Part shown: positions 25,099-33,115 of the stretch, in pieces
How positions within the stretch are numbered: the first letter of the stretch is position 1
Layout of the letters: each line of letters opens with the position of its first letter
Source of the DNA: Sulfuritalea sp.
Lineage (GTDB): Bacteria > Pseudomonadota > Gammaproteobacteria > Burkholderiales > Rhodocyclaceae
Direction: 5' to 3'
DNA length: 33,115 bases
Assembly: GCA_030247575.1 (NCBI GenBank)
Contig: JAOTRV010000041.1
Coordinates: 1 to 33,115, forward strand
The notes under the pieces: generated by a model
Seen by the model: the letters and a program-made list of their open reading frames with translations, nothing else
Databases searched by the model: none
What the model was told of the DNA's origin: nothing
Program-made: the position numbers and the translations under genes

Positions 25099-27378
25099 TC
25101 AAAAGACCGAGCCCATCTGGAACTGCAGACGCTGGATCTTGTCTTCAGTCTTCTTGTTGAACGGGTTGGCCAGGGAGAACTTCAGCGGACCCATCGGCGA
25201 ATTCCACGCCAGCGCAACGCCGCCGCTGTATCTGAGGCTGCCCAGGCTGAACTTGTTGTCGTAGCCCCAGACGTTGCCGGCGTCGATGAAGGCGGAGAGG
25301 CGCATCGACGTGTCGCGCCCCATGCCGGGCACCGGGAATAACAGCTCGGCGTTGCCGATCAGCCGTTTGTCGCCGCCGAGGGATTCATTGGTGGCGGGAT
25401 CGCGAGCGCCGAGGGAACTCGAATCGAAGCCGCGCACCGACCCGATGCCGCCGGCGTAGAAGTTCTTGAAGAACGGCAGCTCCTTGTTGCCATAGGACTT
25501 GGCGAGACCCACCTCGCCATTCAGCGCGAGGGTCACCCTGCGATCCAGCGGGAAATAGTGCTGATGCTGATAGGTCGCCTTGACATAGGTCGCCGTGCTG
25601 CCCGGCAAGGAAAGTTCCATCACGGCTCTGCGATAGGTCCCCTTGGTGGTCACCAGCAGGCTGTCGCGACCATCCTTCTGCCAGCCGACCGTGCCCAGCA
25701 GGGTATTGCTCGTCGGCCCGAAACGATTGACGAAATCTCGATAGCGGACCGGGCTGTTGGCATCGAGCTGCAGCGTGGTGTGATCATACGCAAGCCCGAA
25801 ATTCAGATAGTCGTCTTCACCGATCGGAACGCCCCAACGCCCGCCACCGCCGGCCGACTTCGAACCGAAGGCACCCACCGCGAGCGTGCTGGTATCGGTC
25901 TTGCGGTAATAGATGTCGAAGCCCTGGCTGATGCCATCCACCGTGAAATAGGGATCGGTGTGCGACAGGGAATAGATCTTGTTGGAACTGCTGGTGCTGA
26001 TCTGGACGCCGACGTGCTTGCCGCTGCCGAACAGATTCTGCTGCTCCACCGAGCCTGACACCGTGAATTTCTCCGCGCTGGAAAAACCCGCACCCAGCAG
26101 GATGTTGCCGGTCGGCTTCTCCTTGACCTTGACCTCCATGTCGACCTGATCGGTCGTGCCGGCGACTGGCGGGGTCTCCACCGTCACCTCGTCGAAATAA
26201 CCCAGCCGGTCGACCCGCGTGCGCGACTTGTTGATCTTTTCGCCGTCGTACCAGCCGGACTCGGCCTGGCGCATTTCGCGGCGGACGACTTCATCGCGCG
26301 TCCGCGTGTTGCCGGTCACATTGATGCGGCGCACATAGACGCGGCGTCCCGGATCGACAAAGACGGTAAAGGCCACCTGGCGCTTTTCCTTGTCCAGCTC
26401 CGGCGCGGCGTTGACGTTGGCGAAGGCATAACCTTCGTTGCCCAGGCGTTCGCTGATGGCTTTGGTGGTCTCGTTCATTCTCTCGCGCGAAAACACTTCG
26501 CCCGGCTTGACCTGCACCAGCTTGGTCAGCTCCGCCTCTGGTATCAGCAACTGGCCTGCCAGCTTGACCGACGAGACGGTGTACTTCTCACCCTCGGTGA
26601 TGTTGATGGTGATGAAGATGTCCTGCTTGTCCGGCGAGATCGAGACCTGGGTGGACTCGATGTTGAATTCGAGATAGCCGCGATCGAGGTAGTAGGAACG
26701 CAGGCCCTCGAGGTCGCCCGAGAGCTTCTGCTTCGAGTATTGATCGTTCTTCGTGTACCACGTCAGCCAGCCCGGCGTACGCAACACCATCAGGTCGAGC
26801 AGGTCGGATTCCTTGATGGCGCTGGCGCCGATGATGTTGATCTGTCTGATCTTCGCTATCTCGCCTTCATCGACGGCGAAATTCACGCCGACGCGATTGC
26901 GTTCCAGCGGCGTGATGGTGGTCGTCAGACGGACCGCATAGTGCCCCTGCGCAAGATACTGGCGCTTGAGTTCCTGTTCCGCGCGGTCGACCATGGCGCG
27001 GTCGAAGATGCGCGACTCGGCGAGGCCGACATCGCGCAGCGACTTCTTCAGGTCTTCCGCCTTGAAGGCCTTGAGGCCGGTGAATTCGAGCGAGGCGATC
27101 GCCGGACGCTCTTCCAGCACCACCACCAGCACCTGCCCGTCGATCTCGAGCCGCACGTCCTTGAAGAAGCCGGTGGCGAACAATGCCTTGATCGCGGCAG
27201 CGGCCTTCTCGTCGTTCATGGTATCGCCCACCTTGACCGGCAGGTAGGAGAACACGGTGCCGGCCTCGGTGCGCTGGATGCCTTCGACCCGGATATCCTT
27301 GATCCGAAATGCATCGAAGGCAAAAGCGGAATGGACCAACAGGGTGGAGATCAGACCGGCGAGCAGTTTCTTTTTCAT
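25099..27378 (-). CDS. bamA: BamA, outer-membrane protein assembly factor
   Basis: 759 residues. The signal peptide is about 1-20 (MKKKLLAGLISTLLVHSAFA). Five POTRA domains follow (about 21-420): the first begins DAFRIKDIRVEGIQRTEAG and the fifth includes VYVRRINVTGNTRTRDEVVR. The C-terminal 16-strand barrel starts near 430. It has the conserved loop-6 motif VRGF (in GGIGSVRGFDSS) and a final strand ending in phenylalanine. BamA is the core of the BAM machine that inserts beta-barrel proteins into the outer membrane. It is 15 bases after rseP and upstream of skp, the canonical order. Confidence 0.97.
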   Translation of the reverse strand: MKKKLLAGLISTLLVHSAFAFDAFRIKDIRVEGIQRTEAGTVFSYLPVKVGDTMNDEKAAAAIKALFATGFFKDVRLEIDGQVLVVVLEERPAIASLEFTGLKAFKAEDLKKSLRDVGLAESRIFDRAMVDRAEQELKRQYLAQGHYAVRLTTTITPLERNRVGVNFAVDEGEIAKIRQINIIGASAIKESDLLDLMVLRTPGWLTWYTKNDQYSKQKLSGDLEGLRSYYLDRGYLEFNIESTQVSISPDKQDIFITINITEGEKYTVSSVKLAGQLLIPEAELTKLVQVKPGEVFSRERMNETTKAISERLGNEGYAFANVNAAPELDKEKRQVAFTVFVDPGRRVYVRRINVTGNTRTRDEVVRREMRQAESGWYDGEKINKSRTRVDRLGYFDEVTVETPPVAGTTDQVDMEVKVKEKPTGNILLGAGFSSAEKFTVSGSVEQQNLFGSGKHVGVQISTSSSNKIYSLSHTDPYFTVDGISQGFDIYYRKTDTSTLAVGAFGSKSAGGGGRWGVPIGEDDYLNFGLAYDHTTLQLDANSPVRYRDFVNRFGPTSNTLLGTVGWQKDGRDSLLVTTKGTYRRAVMELSLPGSTATYVKATYQHQHYFPLDRRVTLALNGEVGLAKSYGNKELPFFKNFYAGGIGSVRGFDSSSLGARDPATNESLGGDKRLIGNAELLFPVPGMGRDTSMRLSAFIDAGNVWGYDNKFSLGSLRYSGGVALAWNSPMGPLKFSLANPFNKKTEDKIQRLQFQMGSVF

Positions 27379-27393
27379 GTGATTGGACGAAAA

Positions 27394-28767
27394 TTAGCCG
27401 GAAACAAGACGGTTGATATCGTTGTAGAAGGCAAAAGCCATCAGCAGCCCCAGCAAGGCAAAACCGATCTGTTGGCCGATTTCCAGAGCCCGTTCTGACA
27501 CCGGGCCACCCTTGAGAAACTCGACGAGATAATACATCAAATGCCCACCGTCCAGAACAGGCACGGGGAGCAGATTCAGCACGCCGAGACTGATGCTGAT
27601 CAGGGCGAGAAAACGCAGGTAGTAGCTGAGCCCGAGCCGCGCCGACTGCCCCGCATAATCGGCGATGGTGACCGGCCCGGAGAGGTTCTTCCACGACAAT
27701 TCGCCGGTGATCATGCGGCCCATCATGCGCAAACTCAGGACCGAGGTGTCCCAGGTCTGCGTCAGCGCGCGGCCGACCGATTCGAGCGGGCCGTAACTCA
27801 CCACCGTGGTCATCTCGAATTCCTCACCCTGGCCTTCCCGCGCCATCAAGCCGAGACGCCCGACCTTTTGCCCGCCCTCCTCCGACAAGCGGGGGCTGGC
27901 AGCCAGAAGAACTCGCCGGCCCTCACGCTCGATGTCGAACTTCAACGTGCGCCCCGCGGCGGCACGCGCGGTAGCCGCCAACTCGGCCCAGTCGGCGATC
28001 GCCGTGCCGTCGATCGCGAGCACCCGGTCGCCATCGCGAAACCCCGCCAGGTCGGCCGCCGAATCCGGCATCACGCGACCGACCACGGCCGGCAGATGCG
28101 GGCGGTAGAGCACCAGGCCGAGCGCGCGCAAGGGATCCTTTTCGAGCTGGTCCAGATCGAAGCGCTCACTGTCGAGGCGAAAGACCCCGATCTCGCGCTG
28201 CCGGCTGACGACTTCCAGTTGCACGGCCTCCTTGTTCAGCGCGCGCCGCATCACTTCCCAGCGCAACTGCTGCCAGGTGTCGATGGCCTCGCCATTAACC
28301 GCGCGCACGGTCACGCCCTCGGCGATGCCCGCGATCGCCGCCGGAGTGCCGGCCGGCGGCGGTCCGAGACGCGGCTTGAGTTCGGTCACGCCGTGCATGA
28401 ACAACACCCAGTACAGAACAATCGCCAGCAGAAAATTGGCCGTCGGCCCGGCCGCCACGATGAACGCCCGGCGACCGACGGATTGGCGATTGAAGGCGCG
28501 CGGCAATTCCTCCGGCATGACGTCGCCTTCGCGTTCGTCCAGCATCTTGACGTAGCCGCCCAGGGGAAAAGCCGAGACCGCCCATTCGGTGCCGTCGCGT
28601 CCGTGGCGGCGCATCCAGATCACCTTGCCGAAGCCGAAGGCGAAGCGCAGCACCTTGACGTTGCAGGCGCGCGCAGCGAGGTAGTGACCCATTTCGTGCA
28701 CCACCACCAGCACCGCCAGCGCCAGCAGAAAAGCGCCGGCGTACCAGACCATCGATTCGGGATTCAT
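27394..28767 (-). CDS. rseP: RseP, site-2 intramembrane zinc metalloprotease
   Basis: 457 residues. The zinc site HEMGH (H24, E25, H28) lies in the first membrane helix. The third ligand is the aspartate in [14 protein letters not shown] near residue 406. Two periplasmic PDZ domains lie between (about 115-200 and 205-300). C-terminal helices include the region [13 protein letters not shown] and [17 protein letters not shown]. It cleaves anti-sigma factor RseA within the membrane to release the envelope stress sigma factor, and removes signal peptides left in the membrane. The ATG overlaps the dxr stop as ATGA. Confidence 0.97.
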   Translation of the reverse strand: MNPESMVWYAGAFLLALAVLVVVHEMGHYLAARACNVKVLRFAFGFGKVIWMRRHGRDGTEWAVSAFPLGGYVKMLDEREGDVMPEELPRAFNRQSVGRRAFIVAAGPTANFLLAIVLYWVLFMHGVTELKPRLGPPPAGTPAAIAGIAEGVTVRAVNGEAIDTWQQLRWEVMRRALNKEAVQLEVVSRQREIGVFRLDSERFDLDQLEKDPLRALGLVLYRPHLPAVVGRVMPDSAADLAGFRDGDRVLAIDGTAIADWAELAATARAAAGRTLKFDIEREGRRVLLAASPRLSEEGGQKVGRLGLMAREGQGEEFEMTTVVSYGPLESVGRALTQTWDTSVLSLRMMGRMITGELSWKNLSGPVTIADYAGQSARLGLSYYLRFLALISISLGVLNLLPVPVLDGGHLMYYLVEFLKGGPVSERALEIGQQIGFALLGLLMAFAFYNDINRLVSG

Positions 28768-29951
28768 GCCGGCTTCGCCGCCAGGCGCGCGAGCAGCTTC
28801 TGCGCCGCTGCCCGCGCCTGGCGGTCGGCCTCCAGCACGGCAGCCAGGTCGGGCAAGGCCGCCTGGGGCACGGCGTCCAGGGTTGCCGCGATAAGCCCGG
28901 CGATGCCCAGATACGTCAGGCGACGATCGAGAAACGCCTCGACGGCCACCTCGTTCGCGGCGTTCAGCACCGCCGCCGCATTGCCCTCCGTGCGCAAGGC
29001 GCGATAAGCCAGGTCGAGACAGGGAAAGCGCGCCAGGTCGGGGCGCTCGAAGTCGAGCTGCGCGACGCGGAACAGATCCAGCGGCGCAACGCCCGAATCG
29101 ATGCGCTCGGGCCAGGCCAGGGCGTGCGCGATCGGCGTGCGCATGTCCGGATTGCCCAGTTGGGCCAGCACGGAGCCATCTTCGTAATCGACCAGGGAAT
29201 GGATCACGCTCTGCGGATGGATCACCACTTCGATCCTGTCGGCCGGGGCGTTGAACAGCCAGTGCGCCTCGATCACCTCGAGGCCCTTGTTCATCATGGT
29301 CGCCGAATCGACCGAAATCTTGCGCCCCATCACCCAGTTCGGATGCGCCACCGCCTGCTCGGGCGTCACCGTGGTCAGCACGTCGAGCGGCGTGGTGCGG
29401 AACGGGCCGCCCGAGGCGGTCAGCAGGATGCGCCGCACCCCGCTCCGCGCCATGTCACCCGCATAGTTGTGGGGCATCGACTGGAAGATTGCGTTGTGTT
29501 CGCTGTCGATCGGCAGCAGCACGGCGCCGGCGCTACGCGCCTCGGCCATGAACACCGCGCCGGCCATGACCAGGGCTTCCTTGTTGGCCAGCAGGACGCG
29601 CTTGCCGGCACGCGCGGCGGCCAGTGTCGGCGGCAGGCCGGCGGCGCCGACAATCGCGGCCATCACGGCATCGACTTCGGGCAGGCTGGCCACCTGGACC
29701 AGCGCGTCGGCGCCATGCAGCACCTCGGTGCGCAGGCCGGCGTCCTTGAGCAACCGGCCGAGACGCAGCGCGTCCGCGGCGCCGCCCACCACCGCGTAGG
29801 CGGGACGGGCCCGGCGGCACTGCTCGGCCAGCACCTCGACCTGGCGATGGCCGGTCAGGGCCACCACCTCGAAACGATCCGGATGCCGCGCCACCACGTC
29901 GAGCGTGCTGACGCCGATCGAACCGGTTGCGCCGAGTACGGTGAGCTTCAT
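28764..29951 (-). CDS. dxr: Dxr, 1-deoxy-D-xylulose-5-phosphate reductoisomerase
   Basis: 395 residues from the ATG at 29951. The NADPH fold begins [28 protein letters not shown] and the substrate and metal site DSEHNAIFQ are present, followed by [18 protein letters not shown] and [12 protein letters not shown]. It makes 2-C-methyl-D-erythritol 4-phosphate, the committed MEP-pathway step that supplies IPP to UppS. The ATG overlaps the cdsA stop as ATGA. The longer upstream frame is cdsA in another frame. It lies after cdsA rather than before uppS as in E. coli. Confidence 0.97.
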   Translation of the reverse strand: MKLTVLGATGSIGVSTLDVVARHPDRFEVVALTGHRQVEVLAEQCRRARPAYAVVGGAADALRLGRLLKDAGLRTEVLHGADALVQVASLPEVDAVMAAIVGAAGLPPTLAAARAGKRVLLANKEALVMAGAVFMAEARSAGAVLLPIDSEHNAIFQSMPHNYAGDMARSGVRRILLTASGGPFRTTPLDVLTTVTPEQAVAHPNWVMGRKISVDSATMMNKGLEVIEAHWLFNAPADRIEVVIHPQSVIHSLVDYEDGSVLAQLGNPDMRTPIAHALAWPERIDSGVAPLDLFRVAQLDFERPDLARFPCLDLAYRALRTEGNAAAVLNAANEVAVEAFLDRRLTYLGIAGLIAATLDAVPQAALPDLAAVLEADRQARAAAQKLLARLAAKPA

Positions 29952-30751
29952 CGCTGAACGAAATGCAGAATCAGCGCCGCCAGGGGCAGGGTCGAGGTCA
30001 GCGCATCGATGCGGTCCAGCACCCCGCCGTGGCCCGGCAGCAGGCTGCTGCTGTCCTTGATTCCTGCCTGGCGCTTGAGCAGCGATTCGAACAGATCGCC
30101 CATGACGCTCACCGCCGTGAGCAGGAGCAGCAGCAGGACGATCAGCGGCACCGGCAGCCGCAGCGCCTCCTTCAACGGCGTGAACGTCAGCACGATGCCG
30201 CCGTAGATCAGCACGCCGACCACTGCCCCGGCCACCCCTTCCCAGGTCTTTCCCGGGCTGATGTTCGGCGCCAGCTTGTGCTTGCCGAAGGTCCGTCCGG
30301 CGAAATAGGCCGCAATGTCCGCGACCCAGACCAGCGCCATGGCAGCCAGCATCAGCCAGGTGCTGACCGCGTGCAGGGCGACCATCGCCGCCCAGGTCGC
30401 CAGAATCACCAGGCCACCGAGTACATAGGCCAGGAAGTCGTTGCCGGCGAGCCGCCATTTGAAGCGGAACCACAGCGGCACGACAAGCAGCCAGAACGCC
30501 ACCGCCACGCCCAGCAATACGGGAACCAGCGGCTGCGCCGCCACGGTCAGTTGCCAGCAGAACAGCATCAGCACGAATGCATACATCACCCGCGCCGGCT
30601 GGTCCTGCTTCATCAGGCCGCCCCACTCCCATGCCGCGAGTGCGGCAATGGCGGCAAACGTGAGCAGCGCCGCCAGCGGCGGCAGTGCGAACAGGATCAG
30701 TGCGAGACCGGCTACCAGCAGCAGCGCGGTGACGATCCGGGTCTTAAGCAT
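29948..30751 (-). CDS. cdsA: CdsA, phosphatidate cytidylyltransferase
   Basis: 267 residues. An integral membrane enzyme with about seven or eight hydrophobic segments ([20 protein letters not shown], then [14 protein letters not shown] and others). The family signature is intact: [17 protein letters not shown] and then [18 protein letters not shown], with [14 protein letters not shown] at the end. It converts phosphatidic acid to CDP-diacylglycerol for phospholipid synthesis. The ATG overlaps the last codons of uppS by 8 bases, so the two are probably coupled. The longer upstream frame belongs to uppS in another frame. Confidence 0.96.
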   Translation of the reverse strand: MLKTRIVTALLLVAGLALILFALPPLAALLTFAAIAALAAWEWGGLMKQDQPARVMYAFVLMLFCWQLTVAAQPLVPVLLGVAVAFWLLVVPLWFRFKWRLAGNDFLAYVLGGLVILATWAAMVALHAVSTWLMLAAMALVWVADIAAYFAGRTFGKHKLAPNISPGKTWEGVAGAVVGVLIYGGIVLTFTPLKEALRLPVPLIVLLLLLLTAVSVMGDLFESLLKRQAGIKDSSSLLPGHGGVLDRIDALTSTLPLAALILHFVQR

Positions 30752-31556
30752 CGTCGTCCGCGACCGGCGGCGCAGGAGTAGACGCTGACGGTACGGCGCT
30801 TGCCGGCTCGCCGAGCTGCTCGCTGGTCCGCCCGAAGCGGCGCTCGCGCCGGCGATACGACGTGATTGCGGCATCCAGCGCCACGTCGTCGAAATCCGGC
30901 CACAAGGTGGCGGTGAAATGCAGCTCGCTGTAGGCCAGTTGCCAGAGCAGGAAGTTGCTGATGCGCTGTTCGCCGCCGGTGCGGATGAAGAGGTCCGGCT
31001 CCGGCGCATAGGCCATCATCAGGTGCGGCGCCAGATCGGCCTCGCCGTAGCAGCCGGCCTTTTCCGGATGCGCCAGCGCCAGCTGGTTCATGGCCTGCAG
31101 GATGTCCCAGCGACCGCCGTAATTCGCCGCGATGGTCAGCGTCAGGCGCGAATTGTTGGCCGTCCTGGCCTCGCCCTCCCGAATCAGCGCCACCAGGCGC
31201 GGCTCGAAGGCGGCGAGGTCGCCGACCACCTTCAGTCGAACGCCATTTGCATGAAGCTTGCCGATTTCGCCCTGCAGGGCGTTGATGAAAAGATTCATGA
31301 GGAAGGACACTTCCTCGGCGGGACGCCGCCAGTTTTCCGAGGAAAAGGCGAATAGCGTCAGGTATTCGACGCCGCGCGCGATGCAGGCCTTGACCATCGA
31401 GCGCACGGTCTCGACGCCGCGCTTGTGGCCGGCGACGCGCGGCATGAAGCGCTGCTTGGCCCAACGCCCGTTGCCGTCCATGATGATGGCAACGTGGCGC
31501 GGAATATTGCCCACATCGGGAATTGCCTGTGTCGAGCTGGTGAATTTTCCTGCCAT
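30744..31556 (-). CDS. uppS: UppS, undecaprenyl diphosphate synthase
   Basis: 270 residues, a little longer than E. coli (253) because of an Ala/Pro/Ser-rich C-terminal tail of about 25 residues. The catalytic aspartate is D27 in [13 protein letters not shown]. Further conserved segments are [28 protein letters not shown] and [19 protein letters not shown]. It condenses IPP onto farnesyl diphosphate to make the C55 lipid carrier for peptidoglycan and O-antigen. The ATG at 31556 has GAGAGGG upstream. It is 80 bases after frr and overlaps cdsA by 8 bases. Confidence 0.97.
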   Translation of the reverse strand: MAGKFTSSTQAIPDVGNIPRHVAIIMDGNGRWAKQRFMPRVAGHKRGVETVRSMVKACIARGVEYLTLFAFSSENWRRPAEEVSFLMNLFINALQGEIGKLHANGVRLKVVGDLAAFEPRLVALIREGEARTANNSRLTLTIAANYGGRWDILQAMNQLALAHPEKAGCYGEADLAPHLMMAYAPEPDLFIRTGGEQRISNFLLWQLAYSELHFTATLWPDFDDVALDAAITSYRRRERRFGRTSEQLGEPASAVPSASTPAPPVADDDA

Positions 31557-31636
31557 GACACCCTCTCAGAGCCTTTGATGTTGCCCGGGCGCGACCGGGC
31601 CCGACGACGGCGCTTCGCCTCGAAAGCGATCTGGCA
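31557..31636 (-). other. frr-uppS intercistronic spacer with a GC-rich stem
   Basis: This 80-base gap holds GCCCGG/CCGGGC around a 6-base loop (about 31586-31603). GGCG-AAG-CGCC lies closer to frr. Neither is followed by a T run, so I see RNA structure here but no terminator. Confidence 0.4.
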
Positions 31637-32194
31637 TCAGATCGCCATCAGGTCCTTCTCTTTTTCCGCCAGCATCCGGTCGACTTCCGCCACATAGCGG
31701 TCGGTGAGCTTCTGCATGTCGTCCAGCGCGCGACGCTCGTCGTCCTCGGAAATTTCCTTCTTCTTCAGCGCTTCCTTCAGATGCGAGATCGCATCGCGGC
31801 GCAGGTTGCGGATCGCCACCTTGGCGTTCTCGCCTTCGTGCTTGATGACCTTGATCAGGTCGCGGCGCCGCTCTTCGGTCAGGGCCGGCATCGGCACTCG
31901 GATCTGTTCGCCCTGCGACGCCGGATTGAGTCCCAGGTCGGAATCGCGAATCGCCTTTTCGACCTTGGCCACCATGGGCTTTTCCCACGGCTGCACGCCG
32001 ATGGTGCGCGCGTCGATCAGGGTGATGTTGGCCACCTGGGTGATGGGCACCATGGAGCCGTAGTAATCGACCTGAACATGATCGAGGATGCCGGTATGCG
32101 CGCGGCCGGTGCGTACCTTGCCGAGGTCGGCCTTCAGAGCCTCGAGGCTCTTCAGCATTTTCTGTTCAGAAGTCTTTTTCAGTTCGGGGATCAT
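31637..32194 (-). CDS. frr: ribosome recycling factor
   Basis: 185 residues, exactly the E. coli length. The three-helix bundle and small beta domain are intact: [21 protein letters not shown], then [42 protein letters not shown] and the C-terminal helix ending [10 protein letters not shown]. With EF-G it splits post-termination ribosomes. I chose the ATG at 32194 because AGGAG lies 6 bases upstream. A TTG two codons earlier would be too close to that site. Confidence 0.97.
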   Translation of the reverse strand: MIPELKKTSEQKMLKSLEALKADLGKVRTGRAHTGILDHVQVDYYGSMVPITQVANITLIDARTIGVQPWEKPMVAKVEKAIRDSDLGLNPASQGEQIRVPMPALTEERRRDLIKVIKHEGENAKVAIRNLRRDAISHLKEALKKKEISEDDERRALDDMQKLTDRYVAEVDRMLAEKEKDLMAI

Positions 32195-32200
32195 GCCCAA

Positions 32201-32205
32201 CTCCT
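32201..32205 (-). promoter_or_regulatory. ribosome binding site fixing the frr start
   Basis: AGGAG on the minus strand, 6 bases before the ATG at 32194. Confidence 0.8.
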
Positions 32206-32211
32206 AGCTTT

Positions 32212-32928
32212 CTAAACGTGAACCAGGGTGCCTTCGTCCTCTCCCATCACCACGCGCTGCAACGCGCCGGCCTTGAAGATCGAGAACACATTGATCGGCA
32301 GCTTCTGGTCGCGGCACAAGGCAAACGCCGTGGCATCCATCACCGCCAGATTGCGGCCGATCGCCTCGTCGAAACTGATGCGGGCGAAGCGGGTCGCCGA
32401 CGGATCCTTTTTCGGGTCCGCGGTGTAGATGCCATCGACCTTGGTCGCCTTCAGCACGATTTCGGCGCCGATCTCCGAGCCGCGCAAGGCGGCGGCGGTG
32501 TCGGTGGTGAAGAACGGATTGCCGGTGCCGGCGCCGAAAATCACCACCTTGCCCTCTTCGAGGTAGCGGATTGCCTTGCCGCGAATATAGGGCTCGACCA
32601 CCTGTTCGATGTTGAGCGCCGACTGGACGCGGGCGTTGATGCCCGCCTGGCGCATGGCATCCGACAGCGCCATGGCATTCATCACCGTCGCCAGCATGCC
32701 CATGTAATCCGCCGTGGCGCGATCCATGCCGGTGGCGGTGCCGCCCACGCCGCGGAAGATGTTGCCGCCGCCGATGACCACACCGAGCTCGACGCCGAGA
32801 TCGGTGACCGACTTGATTTCCGCCACGATGGCACCGAGCATCGCCGGGTTGATGCCGTAGGCATCATCCCCCATCAGCGCCTCGCCCGAAAGCTTGAGCA
32901 GGATGCGGCGGAATTTCGGCGCAGTCAT
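32212..32928 (-). CDS. pyrH: UMP kinase
   Basis: 238 residues. The amino acid kinase fold opens with [15 protein letters not shown]. The phosphate and substrate loop is [10 protein letters not shown], followed by [19 protein letters not shown], a UMP kinase hallmark. The C-terminal part has [22 protein letters not shown] and [14 protein letters not shown]. It phosphorylates UMP to UDP, the step that feeds RNA and UDP-sugar synthesis. It sits between tsf (15 bases upstream) and frr (17 bases downstream), the conserved bacterial order. Confidence 0.97.
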   Translation of the reverse strand: MTAPKFRRILLKLSGEALMGDDAYGINPAMLGAIVAEIKSVTDLGVELGVVIGGGNIFRGVGGTATGMDRATADYMGMLATVMNAMALSDAMRQAGINARVQSALNIEQVVEPYIRGKAIRYLEEGKVVIFGAGTGNPFFTTDTAAALRGSEIGAEIVLKATKVDGIYTADPKKDPSATRFARISFDEAIGRNLAVMDATAFALCRDQKLPINVFSIFKAGALQRVVMGEDEGTLVHV

Positions 32929-32943
32929 CGTTGCGTCTTGCCT

Positions 32944-33115
32944 TTACTTGTTGCCGGCAGCCGCAGCCGCTTGCGCGGCCACTTCGGCGGCGAAGTCATT
33001 CACCTTCTTTTCGATGCCTTCGCCGACGATGAACAGCGTGAAGCCGGCCACCGATGCGCCCTTGGCCTTCAGCAGTTGCTCGATGGTCTGCTTGCCGTCC
33101 TCCGCCTTGACGAAC
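32944..33115 (-). CDS. tsf: elongation factor Ts, C-terminal end (partial, cut by window edge)
   Basis: The last 56 codons are visible, ending in TAA at 32944-32946. The tail reads [15 protein letters not shown], then [14 protein letters not shown] and an Ala-rich end [21 protein letters not shown] is the standard EF-Ts ending in betaproteobacteria. EF-Ts exchanges GDP for GTP on EF-Tu. rpsB would be expected next, outside the window. Confidence 0.95.
   Translation of the reverse strand, partial: FVKAEDGKQTIEQLLKAKGASVAGFTLFIVGEGIEKKVNDFAAEVAAQAAAAAGNK

Noticed and set aside
1-33115. CRISPR arrays, tRNA or rRNA genes, prophage, toxin-antitoxin or defence genes
   Set aside because: I looked for regularly spaced repeats, tRNA-like cloverleaf segments and phage or defence protein characters on both strands and saw none. 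The only direct repeats of note are the two ~210-bp copies.

Overview
The window reads as a GC-rich betaproteobacterial chromosome segment, most likely Rhodocyclales or a close relative. The placement rests on gene order and protein character and has not been tested by a search. The main evidence is one long minus-strand envelope and translation cluster, tsf-pyrH-frr-uppS-cdsA-dxr-rseP-bamA-skp-lpxD-fabZ-lpxA-lpxB-rnhB-(TrmH-family methyltransferase). Its internal order uppS-cdsA-dxr differs from the dxr-uppS-cdsA order of E. coli. The small lysine-tailed HU protein and the tsaB-rimI-uracil-DNA-glycosylase group fit the same placement. Almost everything is core chromosomal material.

Layout. 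Positions 1-135 hold the last codons of what looks like an IS4-type transposase, followed at once by a hairpin. Positions 135-581 have no convincing gene. tex (plus) then runs tail to tail into a membrane diguanylate cyclase with a periplasmic c-heme (CxxCH) sensor domain; their stop codons share one CTAG. Next on the minus strand come an NAD-type isocitrate dehydrogenase with its own promoter-like -10 box, and a group of LysR regulator, alanine racemase (alr), radA and a YbbP-type FtsX-like permease with no ATPase gene beside it. lplT (plus) is divergent from the LysR gene and converges on a YhcC-type radical SAM gene.

From 13.5 to 19.0 kb the minus strand carries nfeD-qmcA, then tsaB-rimI-udg-CDF transporter, then yhcC. 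The two junctions between these modules are filled by two copies, in the same orientation, of a ~210-bp repeat containing conserved hairpins and an 18-bp perfect palindrome. This repeat is the most unusual structure in the window. A plus-strand HU gene with a strong terminator separates this part from the envelope cluster, which occupies 19.7-33.1 kb.

How the genes work together. The envelope cluster makes undecaprenyl diphosphate (UppS), CDP-diacylglycerol (CdsA), MEP-pathway isoprenoid precursor (Dxr), lipid A precursors (LpxD, LpxA, LpxB) and the hydroxyacyl-ACP branch point with fatty acid synthesis (FabZ). It also assembles outer-membrane proteins (BamA, Skp) and runs the envelope stress protease (RseP). 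Alr and LplT add peptidoglycan and phospholipid functions. Many neighbours overlap by ATGA or TGATG, which implies translational coupling. I found no CRISPR array, tRNA, rRNA, prophage or defence system, and no new multi-gene system. The repeat, the heme-sensing cyclase and the ATPase-less permease are the items to follow up.
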